Shown here in pieces: positions 21,363-32,444 of a stretch of DNA of 64,000 nucleotides. The stretch lies in contig NC_031673.1 of the NCBI RefSeq assembly GCF_001640025.1, positions 496,001 through 560,000 on the forward strand, written 5' to 3'. The notes under the pieces were generated by a model that ran no database searches, was not told the DNA's origin, and saw nothing but the letters and a program-made list of their open reading frames with translations. Source of the stretch: Sugiyamaella lignohabitans. Its lineage: Eukaryota; Ascomycota; Dipodascomycetes; Dipodascales; Trichomonascaceae. The position numbers and the translations under genes were made by a program. How positions within the stretch are numbered: position 1 is the stretch's first letter; each line of letters starts with the position of its first letter.

Positions 21363-22231
21363 GGCGTCGGGGGTGTCAGAAGCGTTGGGTTTGGTGAACT
21401 AAGTTCTGGATTTTGGGTTCTGTGAGTGTGAGTGTGAGTGGGTGGAATCTGTTACTAGCTCGTTTGTCTGATGATCCTGCTACTGCTCCTGTTTCAGGGT
21501 TTAATTTTGTGTGATTCTCCCTCAATTGGTTTCAATCCAGCTCAATTCAGTTAAATTCAAGTCAATTCGGATCAATTGCCTGATTTTGTGCCGATACTGT
21601 CAACTGTCGATTCAATTGACTCTGCTCATCAGCTCAGTTGACTTTTTTCACTGCTGGAGTGTAACATTCCATTGCATGATCTTGAATTTTTCACTGCATG
21701 ATGAGCGAGCACCTGAACTATGTATTTCCATTTGCATGATCTGAACAATGTTCACTGCATGACCTGATTTTTGTTTCATGGCCATGGATCGCAATTGGCT
21801 TGAATTTCTAATTTCTGAACCAGTGGCAGTCAACTGGAAAACTCATTACGTACCAAAATCACGGGTTTCTGGATCACATTCACCCTCTCTCTACTTTTCA
21901 CCACCGTCGTCAACCTGCAGCCAGGGGGTTGATCCCGTTATAACAATGCAGATCATTTCATTTACCCCAGTGATTTTGGTGTTCCTGAGGCTCTATGGTC
22001 CTCAAAATAAACCTAATCGAACCGCAATTGTTCCTTACATATCCAAATACTCTCACAAGTGCAATTGCATTACTTCATCTGCTCTAATATCGACTCAAAA
22101 ATGTCCCTACCCCGTTAGAAGCATGTTCCTTCCAGCTGACCCTCCTCACTCTGAACTACCTCTATCTCCAGTAAAAGCACTTCTTTCGTCGATTCCACCC
22201 CCTCCCCAAACTGCTCCATCGCCCGACGCAC

Positions 22232-22362
22232 CGATTCGAGCGCAGCGAGAGGAGCAGCGGGGTCTGGGCGGAGCCCCAGCCGCCGGAGGCTGCACCCTCC
22301 GGCCCCCTGACTGCCTCCGGCGGCTGGGGCTCTGCCCCAGACCCCGTGGCTTGCTTCGCTCG
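22232..22362. repeat. Two palindromic arms in outward order
   Basis: A right-oriented arm (tail A-like, core with one G missing) ends at 22290, and a left-oriented arm begins at 22312. The arms therefore sit back to back, termini facing each other, unlike complete elements. The second tail is shortened to TTGCTTCGCTCGA. Confidence 0.85.
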
Positions 22363-23043
22363 AAAAAATACGTTTGGAAAGAGGCTCGTGGAGCAGAGAG
22401 GGATGTATGGCGGTGTGGAAACGGGTGGTGTACGAGTGCGGTGCCGATCATGGCGAGGCTTTTCAGGGGGTTTCTGGGGTGCATGAGGGTTCGTGGTGCC
22501 GTGCCGTGGTTTTCGACTGACGAAATTATTTTTTAAAAAATTCAGGGTCCTGAAAAATCGTCAGTGAGGTGGCTATTTTACCCGGAGGCGGTCTGACGAG
22601 TCGTCTTTGCTGTTTATTTTCGCAATCAATCTACAAAATAGCCAAGTTTGAACGATCATGCTTGATCATGTATCTGCAACCCGTATATAACAGCTATATT
22701 GCTTATATTTTTGTTTGCTTGCTGATAGCGACAATCACTTTTTTTTTATATCCCGGATTAACGGGCCCTTATCTATTCGGCAGTTTCTCACTAAAACTGG
22801 TATCACAAGTGTCACTCAGGATCTAACAGCCTGACCATACCCAGTTGAGTCAAAGTGCTGTTCTCTTGGAGCTGGTCTTTACTGGATCCCACGGGTTAAT
22901 CAGTCTCACCCAAAACCACTACTTCTGGGACTATCAGGCTAACTCAACGGCTACTGAATGACATCACTGATATTAATAATGATCAGTTTCTGTCAAAGAC
23001 GATAAACGCACACAGGGGCCCCATGCAGGGTCCTAAAGGGGCG

Positions 23044-23186
23044 TGCCTCCGGCGACTGGGGCTGCGCTCCAGAGCCGACTTCTCCTCTCACTGCGCTCGA
23101 GTCGTTACGTGTAGACCACCCCCCCTCCAACTCCTGCGAAGCAGGAGCAACCAGGGTCTGGGGCGGAGCCCCAGCCGCCGGAGGCA
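23044..23186 (+). repeat. Palindromic element, complete A-B form
   Basis: The left arm is degenerate, with core 23056-23072 keeping pairing through a G-T wobble (CTGGGGC-TGC-GCTCCAG). The right arm is perfect with loop GGA. Confidence 0.9.
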
Positions 23187-23871
23187 CACCCCACCCCCAC
23201 CGAGACCCTGGCACGGCGCTAGCACCGGAGTTTAATTACGAGTTTAAGTCGAACCTTAACAGGAGAAGGTGGTGCCACCGGAGAGTGGGTGGGGCAGGGT
23301 CAGTGTCGCGTGAGGAGGGGGAGGGGCATTTGAGATAGACGTGGCATGTCTCAGATGGAGGCCAAGGGTGACTCAGCCACCGGCCAAGCCCTGCCACGAA
23401 CAGAAACCGGGACCATGCCAGACCTCTCGGGGAGGGGAGCTTGAACAGACAGTTTCCAGTGGACGGGTAAAACCCGCTGGCGGAAGAAAAAAGAGGCTGT
23501 TTGAACACCCGGCGGCTGTTTCTGCGGGACACAGAATCCGACTCGTCAGGTTCTGGAAGCGCCGCTAGCCAGCCAGCGAGTGAGAAGTAGATTGACAGAA
23601 CTGACGCTGGACCGCAGGACGCACCGGGTCTATTCTGTCACCATGCATATCCACGATTCAGGCAGCGATCGCCGCCATTACTGGCACCAGGCAGAGATCT
23701 GCCGATCGCGCAATGCGATCAACCAAGAAACGCACGGTTCTTTTTTTTGAAAAATTTGGAAACCAACCAACCAACCCAAACCGCCAAAAAAATATATTCT
23801 GGATCAGAAGATAACAACGGCCACCATCGCCGCCTTCACCACCGGGTGAATTGAGTCGGGAGACGGGGGTG

Positions 23872-24012
23872 TGCCTCCGGCGGCTGGGGCTCCGCCCCAG
23901 ACCCTGGTTGCTCCTGCTTCGCAGGAGTTGGAGGGGGAGGTCCACACGTAACGACTCGAGCGGAGCGAGAGGAGCAGCGGGGTCTGGGGCTCCGCCCCAG
24001 TCGCCGGAGGCA
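23872..24012 (-). repeat. Palindromic element, B-A order, right core loop flipped
   Basis: Left arm with tail B, right arm with tail A. The right core (23984-24000) has loop TCC where right arms normally have its complement GGA, as if the hairpin had been inverted in place or copied from a left arm. Confidence 0.9.
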
Positions 24013-24739
24013 CTGGCGGCCACCCGAAGAGCACGGAATATGAATTGCCCGGCCAGGGTTGCAGCAGCTGTCGGGGGAGTGTTTTTGAGACACTGGCCGT
24101 GGCTGGGAATGGGTGCCGGGAGGACCGGGGCCGAGGGCGGATTGGGAAAATGCCCAGATTTGGGAGAGTGCGAGGCCGGCGAGCCGGTTTGGGAGGAGCC
24201 CTTGGTTGCGGCGGAGAGTGGAAAATACCCGGCGCCTTTGGCCGCCTGTGGATTGTTTTTTTTGTGTTTTTATTGTTTCTTATTTTGGGGCTTTTGCGTT
24301 TGCGTGAGAGAGAGAGAGCGAGGGCCTAGAAGACGTTGACGCCGTTGGATCGACTGCAGCAGAAACGGGCCCGGTGAGATGCCCACGGCGCCGGTGTCCA
24401 AATGCGAGGGCCAGATCCTGTCTTGGCAAGTGGGTCGCGAGATGGCGAGGGGCAGACGAGGGGAAGACGAGGGACAGGCGAGCGACCGTCGAAGGGTAAA
24501 AGTGGGTCACTCGAGGGGCAGATGAGGGACACATGAGACAGAGACAGAGACTGACAGTGGAGGGTCTGATCTAGGATGAAAAGAACCAAGCAATTGACAG
24601 TGAGACTGACAATGTCTCACCAGTTATAGGATGCTCGTGTGACGGTCAGACACTCTTCCAACTTCGTCAACCACCATCTGCCCTGAAAGAGGTTAGCAGA
24701 AACCCCTGGTCAACCCGCAGTAGCCTGTTCCCCCTCGCC

Positions 24740-24801
24740 CGACTCGAGCGAAGCGAGAGGAGCAACCAGGGTCTGGGGCGGAGCCCCAGCCGCCGGAGGC
24801 A
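24740..24801 (-). repeat. Palindromic element, solo A arm
   Basis: Right-oriented A arm with perfect core (loop GGA), about 800 bp downstream of the SFP1 stop. Confidence 0.9.
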
Positions 24802-25590
24802 GACCCCCTCCCAGGAAGAACCCCCCAGTGGGATAGAAGTTTCACAATCAAGTAATATTACTAGTATAGACACTGAACACATAAACAAACCAATAACCCA
24901 TTACAGCTAGCAAACACAAATAAACAATAAAAAAAACAAACAACGAAAAATCACTTTTAGTGAAAGCCCGCGACAGACGAGTGCGCGACCAACCCCAACA
25001 GCAGCAGCAACGTCGTAGTTGGTACGGTACGTGAGGTGGAGCCAGGTGCATAGACATATGTCATGCCATGCAGTGGCCAGGCCAGGCTGTCAGGGAAGAG
25101 GCGCCAGAGGTGTGTTGGCGGGCTTTCGTGTCCCTGTCGGAGAGACAGGGATGAGGAGGGGGAGACGAGAATGAGGAGTAGAATCATAAGGGTGAGGATG
25201 TGACAGAGAAGAGCTAACAGGCAGACTGAAGAAGCAGACTGAAGTGACGAGGGAGAAACTCTGATGGCCCAACTGACCAGTAAGTGACTCAGGCTGACCT
25301 GTTTCAAATCACACTGTGCTGATATGTGCTGATATCCACAGCTCACTCTTCTAATCCTCGACCCAGAAATAACCAAATAAAACGAGTCTAAACCCTAGAA
25401 CTGAAACACCGGAAATTGGAACTGTACTAGAACCCTTTTAGAGACAGACCATCGGCGAATCACAAATAAACGACTGCAGCTATTTCTAGCCGTCTCCACA
25501 GCCGAATAAACAACAACATCACTCATAAATGCAATACAAGACCGGAACTAAGGAACAACAACAACAACAGCACAGCCATTAGCCAACACA

Positions 25591-26574
25591 TTAATGTGTA
25601 GAGTGGCCACGGTGATATTTCAGTCCGTTCAAGTTCTTATATCGCTTGCCACACACCTCGCATCGATAAGGCTTGTCCTTCTCCATACCCATTCCCTCTG
25701 GATATGGAGTATTCGAGGTGGGATCGATAATGCTGTAAGTTCCGTCTTCATTGAGATGCAACGTCTGGTTCTGATGACCGTGCATTCGATGGTATTTCAA
25801 CCCGTTCTGGTTCTTATAAGTCTTTTCACAGCCAATAACTGGACATTTAAACGGTTTGTGCTCGCCCCTCTCCATGACATACAAATGGCGAGCGGGGTCG
25901 TCAATACACATTTCGTCGTCCTCATCCATCATCATTGGCGTAGCAGTCGCACTCGAAACAGGCGACAAAAACACCTCGTTCGTCGACACAGCCTCTAGAC
26001 TCTGCATGCGACGCATCACTGGCGGTTCCACAGGCGGCGACGGCGAGATATGGGCCTCTTCATAATGGCGCAGCAAATCGTGCAAAGTAGGCAGAATCTG
26101 GCCACAGCACGAGTAATCCTTACAAAAATCGGCCTCCAAATTCGGCAAATAGCTCGTCGAGTTAATCGGCGACATCGACACCGGCACCGGTGGCATGTTA
26201 TTAAAAATGACCCTGCTACTGTTAGACCCGTGTTTGGAGGGTGGGATGCTGCCTCCGGCGGCTGGGGCTCCGCCCCAGACCCTGGTTGCTCCTGCTTCGC
26301 AGGAGTTGGAGGGGGGTTCCACACGCAACGACTCGAGCGCAGCGAGAGGAGCAGTGGGGTCTGGGGCGCAGCCCCAGCCGCCGGAGGCATGTGCCCCCCG
26401 GAAGGTGTGTACTTACTCGTCGCGGAGCCAGGAGCCCACCGACATGCCGCCCCAGGAGATACCGCCCATGCCCTGTGAGTGGGCCATGCTTTCGCGGCGG
26501 AAGCGCTGCTGGGGCTGTGACGAGAATTGGTTGTTGCGTTGGTACGAGATGTCTATTGGCACGGCCGAGCTCAT
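25591..26574 (-). CDS. SFP1: Sfp1-like zinc-finger transcription factor, two exons
   Basis: Exons 26417-26574 and 25591-26212 give 259 residues. Sfp1 is the TOR/PKA-responsive activator of ribosome-biogenesis and ribosomal-protein genes. Exon 1 encodes the conserved N-terminal GGISWGGMSVGSWLRDE, split after residue 52. Exon 2 has an atypical first finger (CKDYSCC with HDLLRHYEEAH), then FKCPVIGCEKTYKNQNGLKY and the final YRCEVCGKRYKNLNGLKYHR ending in HSTH at the C-terminus, the arrangement typical of Sfp1. It is much shorter than the S. cerevisiae protein, lacking most of its low-complexity sequence. The 204-nt intron has donor GTAAGT, branch TCTAAC (the only non-ACTAAC branch here) and a complete palindromic element. 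The gene is isolated, with 5.6 kb downstream and 7.1 kb upstream free of other genes. Confidence 0.92.
26250..26389 (-). repeat. Palindromic element, B-A order, in SFP1 intron
   Basis: Complete element inside intron 26213-26416, starting about 27 nt from the donor and ending just before the TCTAAC branch region. In the direction of SFP1 transcription it reads A-B. Loops TCC and GCA differ between arms, so only the stems match. Confidence 0.93.
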
Positions 26575-26724
26575 CTTGTGTGTTGGTGGTGGTGGTGAAT
26601 AAATAAGTCAATAAATAATAAGCGACGGAGGTCGGATGAGAGTCGTGTCGCTGGTGGTGTTCACTCGGTTACTCAGTCGGAGGGTGCAGGCTCAGAATCT
26701 TCTGTTCTGTTCTGTTCTGTGAAA

Positions 26725-26879
26725 TTCTACCAGTGGATGGTTTCCAGTGGTTGTTATACCGTGCGAATGATTTTCTACGGTCGTTTTACGGTGACGTTGT
26801 TCTACCGTGTGTGTGTATGTTCGACCTTGTTCTACCAGTGGAAATTCTACTGTGTCAATGTTGGATGTTCTACCAGTGG
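26725..26879. repeat. Three exact copies of a 12-mer upstream of SFP1
   Basis: TTCTACCAGTGG occurs at 26725-26736, 26830-26841 and 26868-26879, with several near matches (TTCTACTGTG, TTCTACCGTG, TTTCCAGTGG) between. It starts about 150 bp upstream of the SFP1 ATG, so it may lie in its leader or proximal promoter. Confidence 0.7.
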
Positions 26880-27602
26880 TTGTTTTCGGGATGTAGCCGT
26901 CTTCTGCTGTGTTCTATAGCTACTTCTACCCTCGAAATGGCGAGCAGCAACAAGTCCAACTTCGGTTTTCAGACTACCAAGTGTGGTGAAACTGGTGGTA
27001 GAGGTGATGGTGGTATTACTAACGTATCAACGACTGTGAAGCAGCAGAGGCAACAACAGCAGCAGTCGTGGCGTTTAGCGACAAAAAAATGTGATGTGGA
27101 CTTTCACAAAGGGAATTCTCCAGTGAAAGCCGTTTATGGTGTATACTCGTGAGGTGCGGTGTTCTGTAGTGAAATATGTACGATCAGTGAAATTTCACTT
27201 ACTAATTCACTACTCGCTAATTTACTAACTCACAAACCAAACCGATTAACCGATTGAAAATAAATGTTCGACCGACTGACTAAACTAGGCGGCCAGTAAC
27301 AGCGGCAGGGGTAAATAGATTGTGTGGTTGTGGTATGGTGTGGCGGTATATCAGGGATTATGGAAAAACCCAAAAAAAAGCCAAATTGCGGTTGATGATT
27401 GATTGATTGATGGATGTCTTGAACTGGCTGACTGATTAACTGACGGAAATACAGTCTATCTCTAATAATTGCAGCCAAACGTCAAAGGCTAACCAAGTCT
27501 AAAATATTATTATTAATTAATTCGTTCCCGCACTTTAGCGAAACAGCAGCAACAAGGTTTACTGGATGATATCGTCGTATGTAGGTGTGGGATATTCCTG
27601 AT

Positions 27603-27624
27603 TATATATATATATATATATATA
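27603..27624. repeat. (TA)n microsatellite
   Basis: About eleven TA dinucleotides in AT-rich DNA, about 1 kb upstream of SFP1. Confidence 0.85.
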
Positions 27625-27846
27625 TTTCTATATGTAATGTACATGTATGTGTGGGAGGGACACTGGGAGTTTAGAAGAAGCAAGTCCACTTTGTGTGAAT
27701 GATGTATGTATGTAAGGATGCACAATGCGGTATCTGCATGTGCACTCACCGTTTAGACAAACACGGACAGCTGCGGATAGCGAGCGACTCCAACAATCAC
27801 CCCTCCGAGGGGGGCTACTAGGGCAACCTGGCGGGGGAGGGGGGTC

Positions 27847-28022
27847 TGCCTCCGGCGGCTGGGGCTCCGCCCCAGACCCTGGTTGCTCCTCTCGCTGCGC
27901 TCGAGTCGTTGCTGGGGGGTGGGTGCTCGTTCAGTCGGTCGGGAAAATCTCCTACCCCCGGGAAATCTCCTGCGAAGCAGGAGCAACCAGGGTCTGGGGC
28001 GGAGCCCCAGCCGCCGGAGGCA
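27847..28022 (+). repeat. Palindromic element, complete A-B form, long centre
   Basis: Both arms are perfect (loops TCC and GGA), with an extended centre of about 60 bp containing an extra partial CTCCTA before tail B. The outer flanks also mirror each other (GGGGGTC and ATACCCCCC). Confidence 0.93.
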
Positions 28023-28703
28023 TACCCCCCTCCCCCCCGGAGGGGCAACCACGCTAGTGCGGAAGAGGGGTTCGATCAGGGGTGAGCCCCACCACTGCCC
28101 CACTAGCGAGGGCGACGAGTGAAGAGAAAACCAGAAACAAAGCCTGGAAACCATGTCAGTTGAACGAGTGGCATGTCCCGGTTGGCAAGCCCGAGCGCCC
28201 GCCCCGGTTCGGCCCCCGGAAGCAAGCTTCGCCAACGGCAATTGCCTGTTGGAGGAAGGGAAGTCAGGGTCTGGTAGCAGCGGCAGGCAGGAACAGCAGC
28301 GACGGCAACGCCAGCAGCAGCAGCGCCTGAACAGCCCGCAGGCCGCCGGTCGACCCTGGGTTGGGAGGGTGGACGGGCCCGCATGAACCAGATCGCATTC
28401 GGACCATGCACCGTCGATAATCTGCAGGAAAAGGGGCTCCTGCTGGACCTGCTGCTGCTTGCTAGTCACCCAGGGCACGGGTTCCCTCTGGAAACAGAAA
28501 CCAACGCATGCGCACCTTTTCAGATGTAGGCGAAAAGCGACATCCGGCAGCCTGCACCCTGCCATGCACGTCTGCACACTAGCGACGATGGAGATGTACC
28601 GCGGCGTTTCTTTTTCCTCCCTACTTGCCACGCTAACCTGTGCCCGGTTAGCCTATCCTGCCAGACAACGGACCGGGTTACCCTGCTGGGAGGGAGGGGG
28701 GTC

Positions 28704-28853
28704 TGCCTCCGGCGGCTGGGGCTCCGCCCCAGACCCTGGTTGCTCCTCTCGCTTCGCTCGAGTCGTGGCGTGGCGAGTTGCCCGCTCACCCGGAAATCTC
28801 CTGCGAAGCAGGAGCAACCAGGGTCTGGGGCGGAGCCCCAGCCGCCGGAGGCA
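28704..28853 (+). repeat. Palindromic element, complete A-B form
   Basis: Perfect arms (loops TCC and GGA), in a G-rich/C-rich flank similar to that of the element about 860 bp upstream. Confidence 0.93.
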
Positions 28854-29411
28854 CTTCCCACCACCCACTACCCCCCCGAACCCCCCTGGAGTGCATGTCA
28901 CTAATCTTATCTCAGAAACTTTATGCCGCAGTGAAAGTATAATTTTATTATTTTATCCTGCTAACTTAAACAGTTCGCGTCCAGCGTAATAAGGCAATAG
29001 TTAGGCCGAAGCTATAGCTATAAATAAGCTGGCGCCAGGCCGATTACGGCTGATATCGTGGTCGCCCTGTAAGGTGGGTATACGGGGTACCTGGTGCTGG
29101 TGCGGGGCTGGCGACTACGGGGGGTATCACCCCCTGGTTCTGGTAGATTGGCTTGCAATCAGTTGCAATCGGGGTCCATCATCTGTTTCTGTCTGGCTGC
29201 ACGTACCAACGCACTCGCTCGCTGGATAGGGCTCCATCGGCCGGTGGCTGGGCTCCGCTCGTGTCTCGTCGTTCTTTCTGTATCGGTATATCTCCGGGCA
29301 CATCAACTCAAACCGGTCCCTCGATTCCCACGCCCTATCGACGGGAATTTCCTTTGTACCGGATCTCGGGTCGTCACACGACGACGGACTTCGTGAGGGG
29401 GAGGAGGGTCC

Positions 29412-29473
29412 TGCCTCCGGCGGCTGGGGCTCCGCCCCAGACCCTGGTTGCTCCTCTCGCTTCGCTCGAGTCG
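29412..29473 (+). repeat. Palindromic element, solo A arm
   Basis: Left A arm followed by the start of the centre (GGGCGTCGACG) and no B arm. Confidence 0.92.
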
Positions 29474-30281
29474 GGCGTCGACGTGACCGGAGAACGCGGT
29501 CGTGGACGGTTCTTTGTTGCCGGGATTGGATTTATTTGTTTTGTTATCTATCGCTGAAATGGTCGCATGGCCGATGCTGCTTCGGTGGTCGTCGGTGTCT
29601 CACCAGCATCGCTTCCTCGCATCGAATACTCCACTTCAACGTCGTCAGTCGTCTTCTGGCGCTAACCTTTTCGTATCTCGCTCAAAACTCCGTTACCCTG
29701 TCTTACTGCACCTCTATCGTACGATGCAGCCCAAACTAATCCCGTAACTGTCTATCGCCAAACTAAGCTTGCCAATCCCTGGCCCATCCCTGCCTTATCA
29801 AGTGCGTGCAGTCGCACATCCATACTCTAGCCTGATTGGGTTGTCCGCATTCTACAATTTCAGGAGACCGCCATTCATCTCTCTCTTTTTATTCCTCCTC
29901 CTCTTCTTATTTCCTTTCTTCCATTTGTAATTGTTTTTTCGACCTGCTGCAACCGCATTCCGACTTTTGTTCTGCCCTCCTCGCCACCTGTACCATATCC
30001 AAATCAGAACTCCACCTCTCGAACTCGCCTCACACAACGAACCCCTCCTTCTTCTGCACCTCATCTGGAACACACACTCCGTCTAACCAGTCTCGCTCGT
30101 TCCAACTCCCTCAGACACCTTTGTAAAATAGACTCCTGCAATTCATGACAAAGGTTAAATCAACTAACCCTCCTGGCTCTGACCCTGGCTGCTACCCTTG
30201 CCAAGGCCCCTCACCAGTACAGACGTCAAACTTTAACTCTATCTCCCAGATGTGACCTGCCGGTTCCGGCCACGGGGGGCA

Positions 30282-30424
30282 TGCCTCCGGCGGCTGGGGC
30301 TCCGCCCCAGACCCTGGTTGCTCCTCTCGCTGCGCTCGAGTCGTTGCGTGGAGACCCCCCGAAAAAAACTCCTGCGAAGCAGGAGCAACCAGGGTCTGGG
30401 GCGGAGCCCCAGCCGCCGGAGGCA
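30282..30424 (+). repeat. Palindromic element, complete A-B form
   Basis: Both core hairpins are perfect; the centre is GTTGCGTGGAGACCCC-like and tail B is intact. Confidence 0.93.
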
Positions 30425-30646
30425 CACCCCGTCCCCCCAAGGGTGACGGGGGTTTATCGGGTGAACGGTACCTGCGCCGGCTTAGCGCTGGTGGTGCGTG
30501 TTCGATGCCTCGGACCCTGGTGTGGAATGTGTGGACGAACGGGTCGATCGTGGGCTTCGAGGCGATAGGGGAGGTTGGTGTTGATGAGATACGAGTAAAC
30601 AATGGAGGTTTTGCCGTTATTTGGTTAGTAGAATCAGGGGGCGGCA

Positions 30647-30650
<4 letters not shown>

Positions 30651-30698
<48 letters not shown>
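30651..30698. repeat. (CAG)16 trinucleotide repeat
   Basis: Sixteen uninterrupted CAG units, preceded by the interrupted GGCGGCAGCAA. They lie outside any supported gene, about 4 kb upstream of SFP1. Confidence 0.95.
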
Positions 30699-30699
<1 letters not shown>

Positions 30700-31822
30700 T
30701 TATTCCCAATTGATCTGTTCTGATTGCAACATGCTCGGATGCCTCGTCGATGGTTGTTTGTTGATGATAAGAATTAGCATGCTGCAGCAGTAGCTAGCTG
30801 CTGCTGCTGGTGACGGCGGTGCTGCTGGCTGTGGTTTATTGTGGATCTCCGGTCGTTGTCTTGTTCCTGCACTAACCTCGTCTCACGGAGGCCGATTACC
30901 ACGCTAGCCATGCTGCTTGCCGCCTTAGCTCTTGAGATCTTATAGACCCTCGCAGCCACGCTAGTCCTTTTCCAGGCATGTGCATTGGATCGATGCGCCT
31001 CAAGAAGCATCTGCCAACGGCTCCATTATCTCCCGCCTCGCTGCTGGCTATTTCAACTTCCCCGTTTGTATCATTCCTATTATTAACTTATCTTCATGGG
31101 TAAATTGGTCAAATCGGTTTTTTTTTTTTGACTTCCGTTGGTGTTTAATTGTGGCTCTAGAGTTACCATGGAAATAAATCGTATTTTCGTCGAAATAGGC
31201 AAATCCGAAAGGTTGACTTATTTTCGATTGTGTTTTTGGGTCTGCATTGTCTCATGTCTCACTTTACTTTTTCGATTTTGATTTTGATTTTGTTGGCGGC
31301 ACTTTTATCATCATCGTCACCGGAAGCCTGGGTCCGATTGTGAAAAATACACCAGGAACTGCCACCCAGCACCACCAAAAACATCTGGTAGATCTGGTGA
31401 CGGTGCCTGTACACCATCGAATTTAGAGGCGGAGAAACGGAATAATGTCTGTCTTGTCTGGGATCTTAGGTGGACCTGCAGATTTGGGACAATGACAATC
31501 TGATTCACGATATCGGCACTGCCACAAACTCGGTAGCGGATATCCTAATTTGATACAAGGAGAATCATAATCAGAGCCTTGAATTGAACCGAGTCCTGTC
31601 GTCTCGTTTGCGTCTTGCTCCTCTCGGGCGTGCTTCTCTCGGGGCGTTACGAGCTCTTTGTTAGTTAATTAGTTAGTTAGTCAGTCGTCTATCGGTAGTC
31701 GTCTACTGGGCAGTCGTCTATAAGGCAGTCAGTTGATCAGGCAATGAGGTAATCCGGTAGTCAGTTGATCAGACTATTTTCTGTCAGTCTGGTTAGGTAA
31801 TGTGAATCTAGACATCAGAGCT

Positions 31823-31938
31823 TAGTGAGACATCTGGACTTAGCAGCCACCTGAGCTTAGTATCTGACCCTAGTGAGACATCTGAACTTAAGAACCACCT
31901 GAGTCTAGTGAAACATCTGAAACATAGTGAGACATCTG
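31823..31938. repeat. Degenerate ~50-bp tandem repeat
   Basis: TAGTGAGACATCTG occurs exactly at 31823, 31871 and 31925 with a one-base variant near 31906. Linking sequence such as CCACCTGAG is also repeated. Just upstream (31660-31790) GTCGTCTA and CAGTTGATCAG are iterated. Confidence 0.75.
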
Positions 31939-32285
31939 GACTCGAACACTGAACTCGACTCAGGTATCTAACCCCAGTTGGCCTCTGAACCATAGATGAG
32001 TCCAGGCTAAATCCAGGCTGCATCCAGACTGAACGTTATTCTTCGAAAGCATCACTATTCTCCACACTACAGACTACATTGACGTGACAGCAAACTTAAT
32101 TCTTTTAAATTTGTCTCGAATCAGACTGACCCTGTTCTGTCTGTTCTGTTCTGTTGACGTTAATTCTGCTTATTACCTCTTGGGTTCAATCACGCCGATC
32201 TTGCGATCCAGCTATCATTACCTCAGTCGTGCCTGAGTATCTGTCCATCTGTTTATATGTACGATCGGTACCTCATCTCCCAGAC

Positions 32286-32444
32286 TGCCTCCGGCGGCTG
32301 GGGCTCCGCCCCAGACCCTGGTTGCTCCTCTCGCTTCGCTCGAGTCGGGCTTGGGGGTCGCCAGCCCGTTCCACAGAGTTCTAGCAGTCTCCTGCGAAGC
32401 AGGAGCAACCAGGGTCTGGGGCGGAGCCCCAGCCGCCGGAGGCA
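32286..32444 (+). repeat. Palindromic element, complete A-B form
   Basis: Perfect arms (loops TCC and GGA) around a centre of about 40 bp. Confidence 0.93.

Larger units (their letters stand above)
19939..25590. other. Gene-poor region between kelch gene and SFP1
   Basis: A 5.65-kb region: the upstream region of the kelch gene and the downstream side of SFP1. No frame carries a recognisable domain. It holds palindromic elements at 19998-20295, 21302-21362, 22232-22362, 23044-23186, 23872-24012 and 24740-24801. Simple degenerate tandems occur at 20640-20710 (CTCTCGAGTCTGTT-like) and 21530-21640 (CAATT-rich). I saw no tRNA, rRNA or snRNA signature. Confidence 0.6.

Noticed and set aside
21778..22536. 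A 252-codon open frame on the + strand that could pass for a gene
   Set aside because: It runs through two palindromic-element arms, has no recognisable domain, and its composition changes abruptly at the arms. The element is stop-poor in several frames and inflates many chance ORFs (also around 3292-3534, 27753-28631, 28459-28989 and 30192-30650).
24957..25376. 139-codon minus-strand frame with hydrophobic stretches downstream of SFP1
   Set aside because: Low-complexity Leu/Ser composition, no domain, overlapped by other open frames; probably 3' flanking DNA.
26937..27152. 71-codon ATG frame divergent from SFP1
   Set aside because: Gln/Gly/Ser-rich, no family resemblance, and it lies in a repeat-rich region; could be chance.
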